From assembly GCA_947579665.1 (NCBI GenBank), contig OX388352.1, forward strand, positions 34,156,216 through 34,220,215: a stretch of 64,000 nt of DNA, given 5' to 3'. Numbering within the stretch: the first letter of the stretch is position 1; each line of letters opens with the position of its first letter. Origin of the DNA: Sympetrum striolatum. Its lineage: Eukaryota > Arthropoda > Insecta > Odonata > Libellulidae. Shown here piece by piece: positions 36,920-49,238 of this stretch. The position numbers were made by a program, and so were the translations under genes. The notes below the pieces were generated by a model, which made no database searches, was not told the DNA's origin, and worked only from the letters and a program-made list of their open reading frames with translations.

Positions 36920-38106
36920 ATTTTCCAATAAATACCAATAACATTTCTATTAGAAAGTCTATAGGATTCCATTAGAGGTTTGGCCGTTGGTTTCCTATTG
37001 GTATTGGTTTTCTATTTGGTTTTCCGCTAATATTCCTGTTGGTTTTAACCAAAATCCTATTGGTTTTCTAATGGTTTATCGCTGCTTCCTATTGATATTC
37101 CGTAAATATTCCTGTTGGTTTTTACCTAAATCCTATTGGTTTTCTAATTGTTTATCGCATAATTTATTTCCAGGTTTTAAGGTATAATTTTCAGTAAAAA
37201 ATGAAAAATAGATTTGCATATTTATTGCCACAAACAACAACACAAAATAATTTCCAAACTAGTCTCTTTTAATTGCTAAATCCAACTTCTTGGCCGCTTT
37301 CCTCAGATTGATTTACACCTACCTCGTTAACCCCGTTCTTGCAAATCTTATTACACTCATTACACTTCCCTATGTTTTCCAATGTTCTTTTCTTTTGCTA
37401 CCTGCTCACTTCCGGATAAAATCTTTCTTCCTTTACATATTACAAACTTTACAAACTGTTTCTTCCTTTACACACCTACTCACATAGCTCACTATGTGAA
37501 TTACTACGAAAGTGGTGCAAAAGGCCCGAATTTCACGAATACTCTTTTAGAAACTTTTGCTATTTCTTTCAATTACAGTACGATCATTTTAACTTAGAAT
37601 AAAAATGTGCACTCTCACAAAACACTCCGTAACTCTTTTCTCCTTACGAACTATCACACTGCGTCCTCCGCGTCCTCTCTCTCTTTCGCATCCCCATGCC
37701 GCCGTTAGGGTCCCGTTGTCCCTAGCGGACCCTTAGAGAACTACCACCCCGGGGCCGTCTGCTACAATACATTTATCATCAGCCCATGAAATTACATTAC
37801 TTTCAAGTTCCATACTCTTACAAGGTTTGTTAGTATATCTAAGGATTAGGGTCCCGTATTATTCTCCAATATGGCGGAAGTCAAACAGGTGCATAGCGTC
37901 TCTGCGCAGTGAAGTGAATGAAAACCATTAAAACACCATAGGAAACCAATACAAACTAATAAGATCCTGCGAAAATTCCCAATAGGAAATACAGGGCTTC
38001 CTGATACCAATACACCCCAACAAAGACACCATAGGAAACCAATAGAAATCAATATTAGCGAAAGAAACCAACATAAACCAACAGGAATACCAGTACAGTT
38101 ACACAA
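36920..38106. repeat. TTCCTATTGG-rich inverted repeat region
   Basis: From 36960 to 37180 the plus strand repeats variants of TTCCTATTGGTTTT, GGTTTTCTA and ATTCCTGTTGG. From 37920 to 38095 the complement (ATAGGAAACCAATA, CCAACAGGAATA) repeats. The middle (37200-37900) is C/T-rich and contains GTTAGGGTCCCGTTGTCCCT. The two ends form a loose inverted pair, so this may be a foldback element of about 1.27 kb starting at GTGTGGAGTTATACTG (36840) and ending at CAGTACAGTTACAC. No clear duplication was found. Confidence 0.45.
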
Positions 38107-38828
38107 CGTTATTATAACATGTTAACAAAATTGTCTTTGAAAGATTTTTTTTTTTCAGGTAAGGGCCTTCAGAGTGATCCAGGTAAGTTTTTTCACTCAG
38201 AAATACCTCTATTGAGAAAAGTTACGAAGATTAAAGTAAAGGTACGAAAGCCAGAATCGACGTGTATACTATTCCTAGATAATATATGCTCTTATTAGTA
38301 AATACATACACTCGCTACAAATGTTTGAATTAGATTTTATGTTGTTTTTTCAACATTGAACTTGTTAGTGTGGCAGTAGCAGCTATGGTTATCGATCTAC
38401 TAGTGTGGAAAAACTTTCATCTTTGGGATAGTTAATGAGATTCATATAGCGTGGTGAATTACAAGAAACACTTGGATCTGGTGCACTTGTTGTGTTGAAC
38501 ATGCTCATCAAGACATTGATGATATTTTAAATATATGGACGCAAGCAGTAAAGTGTGGCAATTGGGTTGAAGGGTTGGGTCGGGTCCTCAATGTTTTCTT
38601 TTGCGTATACTGTCACTGAATCAGATGTGAAATGTATACATCTAGTGGTAATAGTATAAACCTCGATCGCTAGTTTTTGTTAATAAATATACATACATAT
38701 ATTTATTTAAAAATTATATCTATACAGAAATATTATTTTTATAATTAAACATTAAATATTATTATTTATAATTTAAGTAGTATCTATTATATATAATTCC
38801 TTCTCCGGATTCATTCACATATATACGA
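38107..38828. other. Gene-free stretch
   Basis: AT-rich DNA without supported features. Confidence 0.5.
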
Positions 38829-38887
38829 GATAGATAGATCGTAGATAGATAGATAGATAGATCGTAGATAGATAGATAGATAGATAG
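38829..38887. repeat. (TAGA)n microsatellite
   Basis: Runs of GATAGATA interrupted twice by TCGTAGA, making a two-level repeat of about 30 bp. Confidence 0.9.
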
Positions 38888-38929
38888 GATTCAAATTCAC
38901 AGGCTAAACCACAAGCGTCATTGACTTGA

Positions 38930-39900
38930 AATTTTTACAGCGTATAGACCCTAACGTGAAACCCCCAGGAAAAAGGCGATATTGAACCTCAGTGTCATGG
39001 GTTCAATGCCATAAGGCCCAAAAGTCACGATTTTCTCCAAAAAGATACATTGCGAGGATATTCGAAGATTTTTTTGAGGCACTTCCCGGCAAATTAGACA
39101 GTTAAAATTCTAGCAATCTCTTGAATCTATGAGTGTCCGTCGAAAACCATAAATACATCTTCGAAGATTATCCTTGGTTCGACGCTAGGTCAGGGTAAAT
39201 ATCTCCCTTTTAAAATGCATTGCGGCGATTTTGAAGATTAAAAAAAAAAATCACTTTCCGATGAGATGGAAACTTGAAACTCGACATGTAGATCAAAATC
39301 ATAAATATATTCTATGTATGATTTTTACTGTTTCGCATATGGTCCTTGGTTCAATCCCAGTGAGCAATTTACATTCCTCAATGCATTTCTTAAGGAGATA
39401 ACGGAAACCAATTTCAGGTACTTACCGGCATGATATCGACTTCAAACTTTGCATTAAATAAGATCAAGTCCTAACAAGTCATATTTTGTATTCACAGCTG
39501 CCAATAGGTCCTGGGATCGACACCAGGCGTCTCTAAAATTAGTAACTGATACGATTAAAAAAAATTTTTTTGAACCCCTTTCCCGATAACATAGAAACTT
39601 AATACTTGGCATGTGAATAAAGATCATGGATATATTGCATGTGCGGTGTTTTAGGTTTCCCTTATCGTCCTTGGTTCGATCCCAGAGAGCCATTTACATT
39701 ACCCTATGCATTTCAAATGGGGATAACGGAGTCTTATTTTTGGACTTTCCCGGTATGATATCAACTTAAAAATTTGAATCAAATCGGTTATATTTCTATC
39801 AGGGCGTTATATATATTCACATCTTCCAAAAGATTCTGGGTTCGGCACCAGGCTTCTCTACTATTTAAAAACGTATGGCGGGAATTTCTATTTATTTATG
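38930..39900 (+). repeat. Decayed tandem array, period about 160-180 bp
   Basis: A landmark related to GGTTCGATCCCAG recurs at about 38997, 39177, 39350, 39512, 39673 and 39839, spaced 180, 173, 162, 161 and 166 bases. Alternating monomers are most alike: 39260-39560 aligns well with 39580-39880 (shared blocks CATAGAAACTT, CATTTACATT, GGAGATAACGGA or GGGGATAACGGA, CCGGNATGATATC). This looks like an old satellite with a dimeric higher-order unit of about 320 bp. Confidence 0.65.
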
Positions 39901-40956
39901 ATCCGGATTCGAAAATATTTAAAGCTCCATCCCGGTAGGATAGGGAATACAAAATCACAGGTGTTACGGGAAACACGCTCTTCTTTATTAAGTCTATGAA
40001 ACTGACTCTAAATATCTGTGATTTTTTTGCCAGGTGGATGCAAATTTCTCCTATTTTAAATAAATTGCGTTGATTTTTAAGAATATTTTCAATCCCTTTT
40101 TTTTCTTTTGAGGACCTTCTCGAATTGATGAGACGTACGCGCAGAAAAAAGTCACTGCTATGTCTAGGGCACTTTACAGCAAAACATCTTGAATGATGAT
40201 CACAGTAATACATGGGAAACACAAAGGAAGGGAGTCATGGCTGTACGTGTTGAATTAAGTTCGCAATAAAACGTCGCTGCACGCTATTGCTGAAAAGAGA
40301 GATAGAAATGTACTAAGGAATCGTGCTGCGAGGAAGCAGGAAGATCAAGATACATCGCAGGTTGGAAAAAAAACTGAGGTATAGAAAATATACCGTATAC
40401 CGTAGGTGCTTTAAAGAGTTGGTCCAATTGTATTAGCGGAATGAAAAAATCCTTTGAAGAAGTTTTTCCTGAAAGGAAAAATGAATATAAAGATGTTCGT
40501 TATGAGACTTACGCAAGGGAAACTTAGAAGAGAATTACGATTAGTGAAGTGAAAGAAACACTGAAAAGAATGAAAAGAAGATATTCCGGAGGAGTGGAGG
40601 CTGGTATTCATAACTCGTGCTGAATGAGGGAAGAGAGGAAGACGGAGAAATACTCGGAAGAAGGAGACAAAAGATGAAACTTTTGACTTAAAAGTTTCCA
40701 CCTTTCTTGTCTTCTCTCTAACTCTTTCTCTCTTCTTTCCTTTTTTGCTTGCTCTGTTCCCCTCAATTCGTGCGTAAAACGTGCACGTCTTAAATTAAAT
40801 GCAAACATTTTTTTTCACCTATTTCTCTCCTCCATTTGCTGATGTTATTGCGTTATTATCAAATTATAAAGAATATCTAGGTATCCTTGATGAAGGAAGG
40901 ATTGGGCAACCTAAGGTACGTGGCCTAAAATACGGAATAACTTGCAATAGTGCCTC
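39901..40956. other. Gene-free stretch
   Basis: AT-rich at first, purine-rich around 40560-40680. No domain in any frame. Confidence 0.45.
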
Positions 40957-41053
40957 GGCCAATGAAAATAATTCGTTTCGTAATCATTTTCGTTGGCTGA
41001 AAATTTAAATTATTAAAATTAAATAATTACGGAACGAATTATGTTCATTGGCC
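40957..41053. repeat. Foldback sequence with arms of about 33 bp
   Basis: GGCCAATGAAAATAATTCG at 40957-40975, continuing TTTCGTAATCATTT, pairs with AAATAATTACGGAACG, continuing AATTATGTTCATTGGCC, ending at 41053. There are about four mismatches. It could be a tiny MITE; no clear target duplication. Confidence 0.7.
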
Positions 41054-42410
41054 TAGCGAAATCTTCATTAGCTGTAAGGCTATATATGACAAATCTGAAA
41101 ATTATAAAATACACGCCAACTCTTTTAATATCAATAGAATAGAAATTTAAATACTTGTTAAGCCGTCGGCAGGTGCAAACAGAGTTCTCTTGGGGCAGTT
41201 CAGAGAAATCCACGGGTCTTAAGGAAAAGATGCATTTTTATAAAAGCCCAATTCCATTGGTTTCCCTAGTCCTGCAGAGTTCTTTGAAGTGATTAAATAC
41301 CTGACGACTACTCAAAGAGTAAATAAATCTCTATTTTAACGACAGCCATGTGCAACCTCCTCTATAAGGCATAACCCCTCTCAATCATTTTTCCTAATTT
41401 TCGCGACATCACTTTACTTAGTAATTCCCAATTTATTTATACTCAGGCTCATTCGCTATATTCCTCAAGATCATTCCTTGGCATAGTCCGTATCCCGATA
41501 ATCGTAGCCACCTGTCGCTTGACCCACAATTGAGGTTTCCAACACGGGGTCGGTGAGGCTCGTGTGGCCCTTCAAACAGTTCCGTATGCCCACCAGAATT
41601 TTCTTTCCAAAAGGCTACATACAATTTTCTCTCCTAACCCTTTATTACCAAAGTAGAAGAATAAGACTGTTGTAATAATGTTGTTTATTAGAAGTGCCGT
41701 GGTGGATATAACTTTGGGAGCTGTGTAGATTTACATAAATATACCTATAAATATGCACATGTTGAAGATCAAATTTTTATTTTATTGCAATCGACAGAAA
41801 AGCTAGGGAGTTTATTGTTTCTGTATGACTATGATATGCTGAGCTGGGATATAAATGAGTGTCGGAAGTTGTAATGAAGTTTATTTAAGATTGGTTGAAA
41901 TTGATTTTTATTGTTTTAATGAGATATGAAACCATTTTTCTGTTTGTTCTGATAAGTCATTTCTTATTTATGTAATTCTGTTGCAATGAAATTGCCACCA
42001 AGCTTACGGTCTATGCCCAAGGAATTTTATATTAATAATGATAACAATATATATGCTCGTTTTTACTCAAAAATCATTGAAATTGAACAGTAAAACTGTT
42101 GTCCGCTAAGTTTTTGTAGTACCCACCTAAACTATAACGAAGGCTTGATTTAGTAAGAATGGTTAATCTTACTGAGTAGCGCATAACCTTTGTACTCCAA
42201 TAATGTCCACATTGAATGTGATGTAAGTAAAAGTTCGATGTGGGTCAAATGGGTCAATGGGTCAAAATAATAAATAGAGAATCTGTAAGAAAACACAATT
42301 ATGGGAATTATTATTTGAATATGGGATTAGAGCTACCGTGAGAGAAAGACGCCTCTTATGGTCAAATCCCAACATGAGACAACGACTCTTCCCTGAGAAA
42401 TATCCTGGAA
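41054..42410. other. Gene-free stretch
   Basis: Ordinary AT-rich DNA. A short triplicated GGGTCAA word occurs at 42240-42266. Confidence 0.5.
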
Positions 42411-42530
42411 GTGAAAATTGAGAAACCGCGATTACGGGGACGTCCTAGATATGGATGGAGAGACAAAATTAGAAAAGCTCTCAGCAAATTGGTTGCAGCA
42501 AAACAAGACGCAGGTGACAGACTATGGTGA
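42411..42530 (+). pseudogene. LINE reverse-transcriptase C-terminal remnant
   Basis: The frame beginning GTG at 42411 reads KPRLRGRPRYGWRDKIRKAL and then ...AAKQDAGDRLW before a TGA. The RGRPRYGW...D...A.DR..W pattern is the tail seen at the C-terminus of many non-LTR retrotransposon polyproteins. Only this short piece is preserved. Upstream and downstream frames are broken. Confidence 0.65.
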
Positions 42531-45500
42531 AGGTAGATCTTTGCAGAGATCAAAGCTCCCTTGAATTCTAATGCCCAAGCAGATATTAGAGTAATACAGT
42601 GAACTATCCTTCCCATTGATGATTAACCTATATTTTTTATCCTGTATTACATATAATACTCCTCTGATTTGTATTTTAGCGTCGGAGCAAAATTTCAATA
42701 ACGTAGTGACTTATTTTTGCTTCCGGTCTCTGTAGAAATGTGAATTTTAGCAAGTGGTTAATTACTAACATTTCCTGTTGTATGTAATTTAAAAATGCGG
42801 CAACCTGGTTCCATGAAGTTTTTCGGAGTTTTGAGAAATCGATTAGAAGGGCAGTAAAGACATACTTCCTAGAAAAATGGTGTGATGATAGGAAAAATTA
42901 ACTATAGAAAGCTTAGCCTGAAGGTCTGTTTGAAGCACAAACCTTTCACCAATAGCTTTCCTTCATATCTATATGTTTTGGAGAGGGAATGAGGATGATT
43001 ATGCAAGATGAGGAGTGAAGTCACTCTCTTTTGCTTTCTTCAATGAGCCAGAAGGTTATCGGAGTAATTATGGAGCAATAATGCTAAACGTAGTACTATT
43101 TACCGAGTTCGATTCCCAGTGGGAGCCTATGCACCAAATGACCTAAATGTGGAATGACCTAATGTGGAAGCACTTTACAGCAACAACAAATTATTCTTTC
43201 GATAGCACATATTTTTACAGTGGCATGCGTATCATTACGGCGAGGATTAAGACTAAAAAAACTCGGTGAAGGAGGCATTTTTCTCTATTATGTACGGAAT
43301 GACAAATGTAAAATTGTTCCAGGGAAAGGAAAGTTTGCAGGGTACACTAACTTTAATTTTAAACAAAAAGAACGGGATCCGACGATGGCGATTCATTTTT
43401 TGGAAACGATCCATTCTGAGTTTTCCTTCCTCGGCATGAATTTCCACAACACCTCGCCCGGCTCTTCGACGTTTAAGGAAAATCATCCATTCATCGAGAC
43501 GTGGCGCAACGGGAAAAAAACGTAGCCAACTGATTACTCGAGTCGCTCGGAATCAAAGTACCTCCAGTTCCTTACTCGGCCCGCATACTTTTGAGTACGT
43601 TTCGAGCCTCGGAAGGAAGCGGGACGGGAATATCTTGGTAGATTTAATGTCTGTTTCCCCTCGCTTTTTCACCTTTCTCTTCCTTCCACTTCCTCACACC
43701 TCATTTTTCTCTCCCTCCCGCACGCGCACCTTTACTCCAACCTCTTTCTCCTGGCGCCACCTTTATCCTCTCCTTGTATCCCTCACTCATCCGACATTTT
43801 TCCTCACATCTCGCTTCCACCCCTCATTTGCAACTCCCACGCCTGCCCCCGGGGCCACACTCCAGCGAACACCTGCCCTTCGTACTCCAGGGACCGTTTA
43901 AATAAAGGAAGAGAGGGCATCTACGAAAGGATATTCTTCTCTAATGGTGTTCTGTCCGTCTGTCGGTTTCCCCTTCCTCGACCCCTTTCGAGGAAATCTT
44001 CTCTCTTGAATTCCTCGCTTCGGTTTAATTATAATTAATTCCATTCTGCGTTTGCCTTCTCTGCTCGTTATCACGACGTGAGATGTCGATGGAGAGGAGT
44101 TTTAAGAGTGGAAAACAAAAGCCCGGATTAGTTGGAATGGATTTGTTGTGAAGGGGCGTTGGAGGTATTCTATTGAAAACGCTACACAGTCTCTAACTAC
44201 GGAGGATCTATCGATCCTGTATGAGTTGATATCCCCAAGATTGGCCTCCTAACTTCGAAGAAAAAATTGATATTCACTCTATAAATGGAATTTTAATTGC
44301 TTAAAACTCCTCATGTCCCTTCCAAATTAACCCATTGGCTTAGCATATATTTTCAATTCTGTAACAGAGTATAAAATAATTCCCTGAATTAAAGGCGGTC
44401 TTCAGGCTTAATGTGGTTTTCTGAGCGTCTAATGTGACTTTTTTTGTCTACATCTTAACAAACGGCCCTATGAAATTCATCTGTTTTCAATCCCTCTAGC
44501 GTATTCATGTGAAAATTTAATGGAAAATTCACTGTTCACTCGGAGAATGAATAATTTATATACATTATAATGAATACCTTTTTCCTACATTATTTGTATC
44601 TTAAAAAATTGAATATAGTTAACACTAATTTACATAAGTGCATTCGTACATGCAGTTTTCTGATGTTAGAGGTTTCTCGCTCCTGCTCTAAACATTTCTT
44701 TAGCTAATGTTTTTATACATAGTAGAAATTACGTATCTTACCAATCTCCCGCTGTACTCACATATTATTGTGCTTTTGTAATACTTTGTCATGAAAGTGC
44801 CTCCAAATTATCCTTCTTATGTCGATGGCTAGAAGTAAACATTTGTAACTGAATAATAATAATACGCTTATCTCTTAACTGTATAAATTGTACTTACAAG
44901 TTTTGTTGGTTAAATTTGTCACCACCTAGTGAGTTAGTTTTTGAATTATCGACTTAAAATATAATATGGGAATAAATAATAATTCCTCAAAGTAATATCT
45001 CCAATAGTCAACAAACATATTTTACTGTTGCTTGTTTATTTTATAGGGGTTTAGATGATATTACGATTTATGAAAACGTTTGAATGAAAGTAAATCACAC
45101 TATTGATTTTCTGCGAGGAATTGGGATGAACTTGTTATCTACACTTAATGCTCATTATTTTCTACCGCATTCATTTTCTCCATCAGTATTCAGCTACCTA
45201 AACTCTTATTGACATTCAGTTTTATAGAAGTTTTCCTTCAAATTTGAGGAGAATCATTCAATTTGATGAACTTTTCAGTACCATAGTTACGCTTTTCCAG
45301 TATTTCAGAACTCTATTGCTTTAAGCGAGATGAGTGCCTTCACGTGATTGCAACGTTCGTGGAATTTGTTCCCGTTTTTTAAACGAGACTCGAATACATG
45401 AGCTAAAATACCAGTTTACTCGAATACTCAAAAACACCCCGAGGGTGCACGAAGATCGATATGGAAGCGCAACGAATTTAAGTCATCATTTGTAATTATT

Positions 45501-46439
45501 CGTTTTAAAATGCCGTTTAGTTTTAATTTAATTAGTAAAGGATGAAATTTTGTCGAAGAATTTATGCTAAAATAAACTCCATTTGCAAAATTAGTTGCTA
45601 AAAACAGCTAATCCGTGAAACAGGGAATATAACGGGAATTTAAATTATTCATTCCTCGCTGTTAGATTGAATTTTTGATTAATGAGTTAAACATTTAGAT
45701 GAATTATAGATATGTTGTATTATTATTGTGAAAATTTATTTATTGGCATTCATCCACGCCAAGGATTCTGAGCTGTGGCCAAATATTCCAAGAAATTGTT
45801 TCTGGTACCCTGGACTACGATCAATTTGTCACGTGAATTTTTTTTGCTTAATTAAGGCTTCATAGTTTAAAAAAATAGTTCGAAGATTTGTAATGGACGA
45901 CTATTTTGATAGTGCAGTCACAGTTAGTTCCGAAGAAGTGTAATCACATATTTTAATGACTATAAGGAGCAAGTGTTCCGGATATGGGCAGAGAACCGAT
46001 CCTACCAACTTAACCGTAAACAATATAACCCAGCCATTTTCCAAATTAGTTATCGCACTATCAGTTCATAAGCCAACGACCATACTGGCTATGTTCCATC
46101 TACATGGTGAAGTTAAATTCCATTATATCAATTTCATCTTGATTCATATTTATTTTTATTTATTCATCTCGCTTTTTAAGTGCATGATTTTTTTCCATGC
46201 GGTGTTAATTTACGATGATTTTTGAACATCAAACCCTTATGGGCTAGACGGAAGGCATTTGAGGTTTCCCATGTGCGAAAATTTCTCTGCAATCTTTACG
46301 ATTTGACTTCTTTAAGCAGTAATTTTGAATCAGCTGTTCCTTTGCGCAGAGCTCGTCAATTGTCCTTTGAATCTATTCATTTTTGTAATAGAATTTACAT
46401 ACATTCTCTCCAATTCATTCATTCATTCAGTTCATTATA
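42531..46439. other. Gene-free stretch, with weak repeat traces
   Basis: 43090-43125 has a box-B-like GAGTTCGATTCCCAG, probably a SINE scrap. 43540-43900 is GC-richer and very C/T-skewed, giving open frames without domains. 46222-46440 can be read as a LINE C-terminal scrap (RRKAFEVSHV...VPLRRARQLSFESIHFC), but the match is weak. Confidence 0.4.
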
Positions 46440-46452
46440 TATATCAACTTCT

Positions 46453-46681
46453 CTCTTATGATGCTTTCAAATTAATGTATCATGGATTGGTAGAAAACCT
46501 GTTGAGGTATGGTATAACTATTTGGGGAAATGGAAATAGTACACTCCATAGGTTACTTATGAAAAAACAAAAATAGTTTATAAAAATGTTATTTAACAAA
46601 AAAATGTAAAGATCAGGGAAATGTTGAAATGATGTTTAATTCTATTGGTGTATTACAACTTGATAAACTTTTCACTTATAC
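46453..46681 (+). pseudogene. LINE reverse-transcriptase C-terminal region, left half
   Basis: Reads MYHGLVENLLRYGITIWGN, the typical L.ysl..s.l.YG...WG segment near the end of a non-LTR reverse transcriptase. It is followed by a TAG at about 46576, another stop (TAA) soon after and a frameshift, and then the in-frame piece SIGVLQLDKLFTYT that runs up to the insertion point. Degenerate, so not translatable. Confidence 0.75.
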
Positions 46682-46693
46682 CCTCCTCAGTCC
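46682..46693 (+). repeat. piggyBac left terminal inverted repeat
   Basis: CCTCCTCAGTCC, directly after the duplication ATAC (46678-46681). It is the exact complement of 53762-53773. The sequences inside the 12 bp diverge at once. Confidence 0.9.
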
Positions 46694-46811
46694 CAACAAT
46701 TAATTGAACAATTTTATTTATTTTTTTTTTGGTTATTGAGTAGTTATAGGTTTAAATTATGCAAAATATTGCAAAAATAAATTATGAATAAGCCCATTTA
46801 CATTTTACAGC

Positions 46812-46831
46812 ATGTAGCATATATGCTACAT
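46812..46831. repeat. 20-bp palindrome near the left piggyBac end
   Basis: ATGTAGCATATATGCTACAT is self-complementary over 20 bp. The enclosing 29 bp (46810-46838) are repeated exactly, in direct orientation, at 53738-53766 beside the right end. It is a candidate binding site for the transposase's cysteine-rich tail, by analogy with the internal repeats of the founding piggyBac. Confidence 0.85.
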
Positions 46832-47003
46832 CAGGACTCAAGCAGGACATTTATTTGCGTAGGTACGATCTTACTGCCGTCGATAATAGGTAGGTTTTTA
46901 AGAGGAAAATAACAAAGAGGTACAAAATACTTTACATGAAACATTTATTAAACCTTTTCTATAATATAAAGAATTTTAAAAAGTTATAACGCCTTTTTTG
47001 TTG

Positions 47004-47417
47004 TTATTTTTTGTGAAATGTTAAAAAACAGTTTCTTTTTTCCATGAAACACAGGAAAACTTTGCATTTTATACAACGGACAAAAGTAAACCCTTTGCAT
47101 CCTTGCAGTCTACACCTAGATCTACTCTTTTGATGTTGACTCATCATCTCTGGCAGATGCATGGCCTCAGTCTTCCTGACCTGAATTGGTGGAACAACAG
47201 CTGGAATCCTAGGATGATGTAACTTTAGAATTCCATCATCAACCTCCATTTCTTTATCTTCCCCGTCATCATCTTCATCTTCCTGATTCTCCCCCTCCTC
47301 AAAATAAATTAAATTTTCTGCAATATCCAACCTAAATTGGTAATAAGTCAGGATGTCTTTCTTTGCCCAACATTCTTCTCGAGCACTTTGGCGATACTCA
47401 AGCCAAGCTCCTGCAAT
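47004..47417 (-). pseudogene. piggyBac transposase, C-terminal part (after the ISL2EU insertion)
   Basis: On the minus strand, reading from the insertion point: IAGAWLEYRQSAREE, a helical segment (KKDILTYYQFRLDIAENLIYF), an acidic stretch (EDEDDDGEDKEMEVDD), then a cysteine-rich tail with Cys at CRLQGC, RCIKC, LCF and NCF and a final His, stop at 47004. This is the piggyBac C-terminal zinc-binding domain. It is cut off from the catalytic part (51711 and above) by the 4.3-kb insertion. Removing that insertion with one AT gives GAC TTC GCA ATT GCA GGA, in frame. Confidence 0.9.
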
Positions 47418-47429
47418 AGGGTATTTGAC
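47418..47429 (+). repeat. ISL2EU left terminal inverted repeat
   Basis: AGGGTATTTGAC next to the target dinucleotide AT. Together with flanking target bases the symmetry extends to GCAAT on the outside. Confidence 0.9.
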
Positions 47430-47566
47430 TACAAAGAATATATAGGTCAAACTGTCGTTATTTTAATAGTAAACATTTTTTACAACCAATTTAGCCAACA
47501 CATTATTTTAAAATATGTATGATTTTTATAAGAAATCATCAATAAAATAATTAAATTTTCATGCTT

Positions 47567-47625
47567 GGTCACGTGATTGAAAAGGCACGGGATTGGCTGG
47601 ATCTGGAGTGACGTCAGCTGCTTGT
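47567..47625 (+). promoter_or_regulatory. Subterminal/promoter repeat in front of the nuclease gene
   Basis: Contains GGTCACGTGAT (47567-47577) and TGACGTCAGCTGCTTGTT (47608-47625). The second is an exact inverted copy of 51510-51527, and the first matches 51532-51542 at 10 of 11 bases. The 18-mer joins a full CRE palindrome (TGACGTCA) to an E-box (CAGCTG). It lies 190 bp from the left end and 131 bp before the nuclease ATG. It could be a promoter element shared by both genes, a transposase binding site, or both. Confidence 0.6.
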
Positions 47626-47756
47626 TTACGGTGAATGTCAGTCAAAGTTTTGAGCGGTGGGTTCGGTGCAACAGTGTTTTTCTTTCGTTTTTACTAGTAT
47701 TCCTATCTATTTGGAGATAAAGTGAGGAATTATCTTAAATAATTATATAAAATACG

Positions 47757-49210
47757 ATGGAAACCAACTTCGTTAAAGCTGATAGTGGAAACCTCCCTAG
47801 AATAGACGCGATGATGGTCGGATTATTTTTCAACAACAACCCTGATTTTTACGCTGCCGAGTTAAAGAACGTGAAAACAGCACTGTAAGTATTACCCTAA
47901 ATATTATATAATATACTTTAAACAATTAAATAGATTAGAAATAGCCTTAAATGTAAACTTAAATCTACTGAAATAGTTCTTACCTACATCTAACATGAAA
48001 AAATACGCTATGATTTCTCCATCATTACAGGTCCTCGAGGGAATCTTACGGAGATGATGCTGTTGGTTATGTACAACTATTTCGTCAATCCAGTATTTGC
48101 ACAATAAAATGTATAATGTGCCCTGAACACAAAGTAAGAGCTAAATGTTACTCTGTGACTCTTGTGGTTGATGAAAACAATAGTCATATCATAAGTTGCC
48201 AGTGTCATGACTGTGCAGCTTCAGCTGGAGGCTGTAAGCATGCAGTGGCCTTTTTAATGTGGGTTCATAGGCGCAGTGAAGAACCTTCTTGCACTTCAAT
48301 AGAGTGCTACTGGAAAAAACCTACATTATCCCGAGTAGGCACAAGTTTGAAGTATATTACTGTGGACCAACTAATTAAAAAAAAAACTGTATGTTACAGT
48401 AGTGATGAAGCACTACTCTCAGAATTTCACCGAGAGGCAATAAAAAGGAAAATTGTTAAATGTGAACTGCTGAAATATCAACCTGATTATGCATACTCAG
48501 ATATTAAAAGATTTTCTCTATACTATTTCTTCCTCAAAGAACAAAATAATACCAATAATGATGTTGACAAACTGCTGGATTTACTGAAGGAACAGCTAAG
48601 TGATAATAATATATCTTTGATTGAGCAGGCAACAAGGACACAGAGTAAAAGCCACCTGTGGTATGAACTAAGACATGGCCGAATAACAGCCTCAAGGGCA
48701 TATGAAGCCAGTCGCTGTAAAACTTCGAATGGAACGCTTGTAGCTGCAGTCATGGGGGCCAAGACGCCTGATACGAAAGCAATGAAAAGGGGCAGAATTT
48801 TAGAAAATACTGTCCGTAAAAGAGTAGAAGGTATCTTAAAAAAGAAAATCAAATCCTGTGGACTTTTCCTATCTAAAGAATTCCCCATGATTGCAGCTAC
48901 TCCTGATGGAATAATGAAGGATGCCATCATAGAGATAAAATGTCCAAAAAGTGATACTACAAAAAATAACTACATAAAAAATGGAGAGATTACTCCAAAA
49001 TACTTGGCACAGGTACAGCTACAAATGTATGCAAGTAAAGTGTACAAATGTTATTTTTGTGTAGCTCATCCAGATTTTGAAACATCACATCATGTCGACA
49101 TCAATTTAGTGCCATATGAAAGTGAATATGTAAGTGAAATGTTAAATACATTGTCAATATTTTGGATAAATCATATTTATCCATTGTTGTCTCGTTCAAT
49201 TGATATGTAA
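47757..49210 (+). CDS. SWIM zinc-finger and YqaJ-type nuclease of the ISL2EU element
   Basis: Two exons, 47757-47884 and 48031-49210, joined in frame across a 146-bp GTAAGT...TTACAG intron, giving 435 residues. The ATG at 47757 has a purine context (ACGATGG). The N-terminus reads METNFVKADSGNLPRIDAM. Residues 99-113 form a SWIM-type finger (C-x-C-x9-C-x-H). From about 250 to 390 lies a YqaJ/lambda-exonuclease-like fold: SHLWYELRHGRITASR, RGRILE (Glu 301), ATPDG (Asp 335), IIEIKCP (Glu 344, Lys 346) and LAQVQLQMY (Gln 370). The D...ExK pattern is the catalytic set of the family. A second nuclease gene of this type accompanies the transposase in ISL2EU elements; its role in transposition is not settled. 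AATAAA follows at 49239. Confidence 0.9.
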
Positions 49211-49238
49211 CAGGGTAGAGGTAGACATTAGTATTTGC

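Noticed and set aside
43635..43901. C/T-rich frame of 88 codons
   Set aside because: The protein is Ser/Pro/Thr/Phe-rich as expected from a pyrimidine tract; no domain.
48523..48930. Minus-strand frame of 135 codons
   Set aside because: It is a shadow of the YqaJ nuclease exon, whose motifs are unambiguous on the plus strand.
48116..49210. YqaJ domain as evidence for phage, virus or bacterial contamination
   Set aside because: The gene has a eukaryotic intron and a SWIM finger and lies within transposon ends in arthropod-like DNA.
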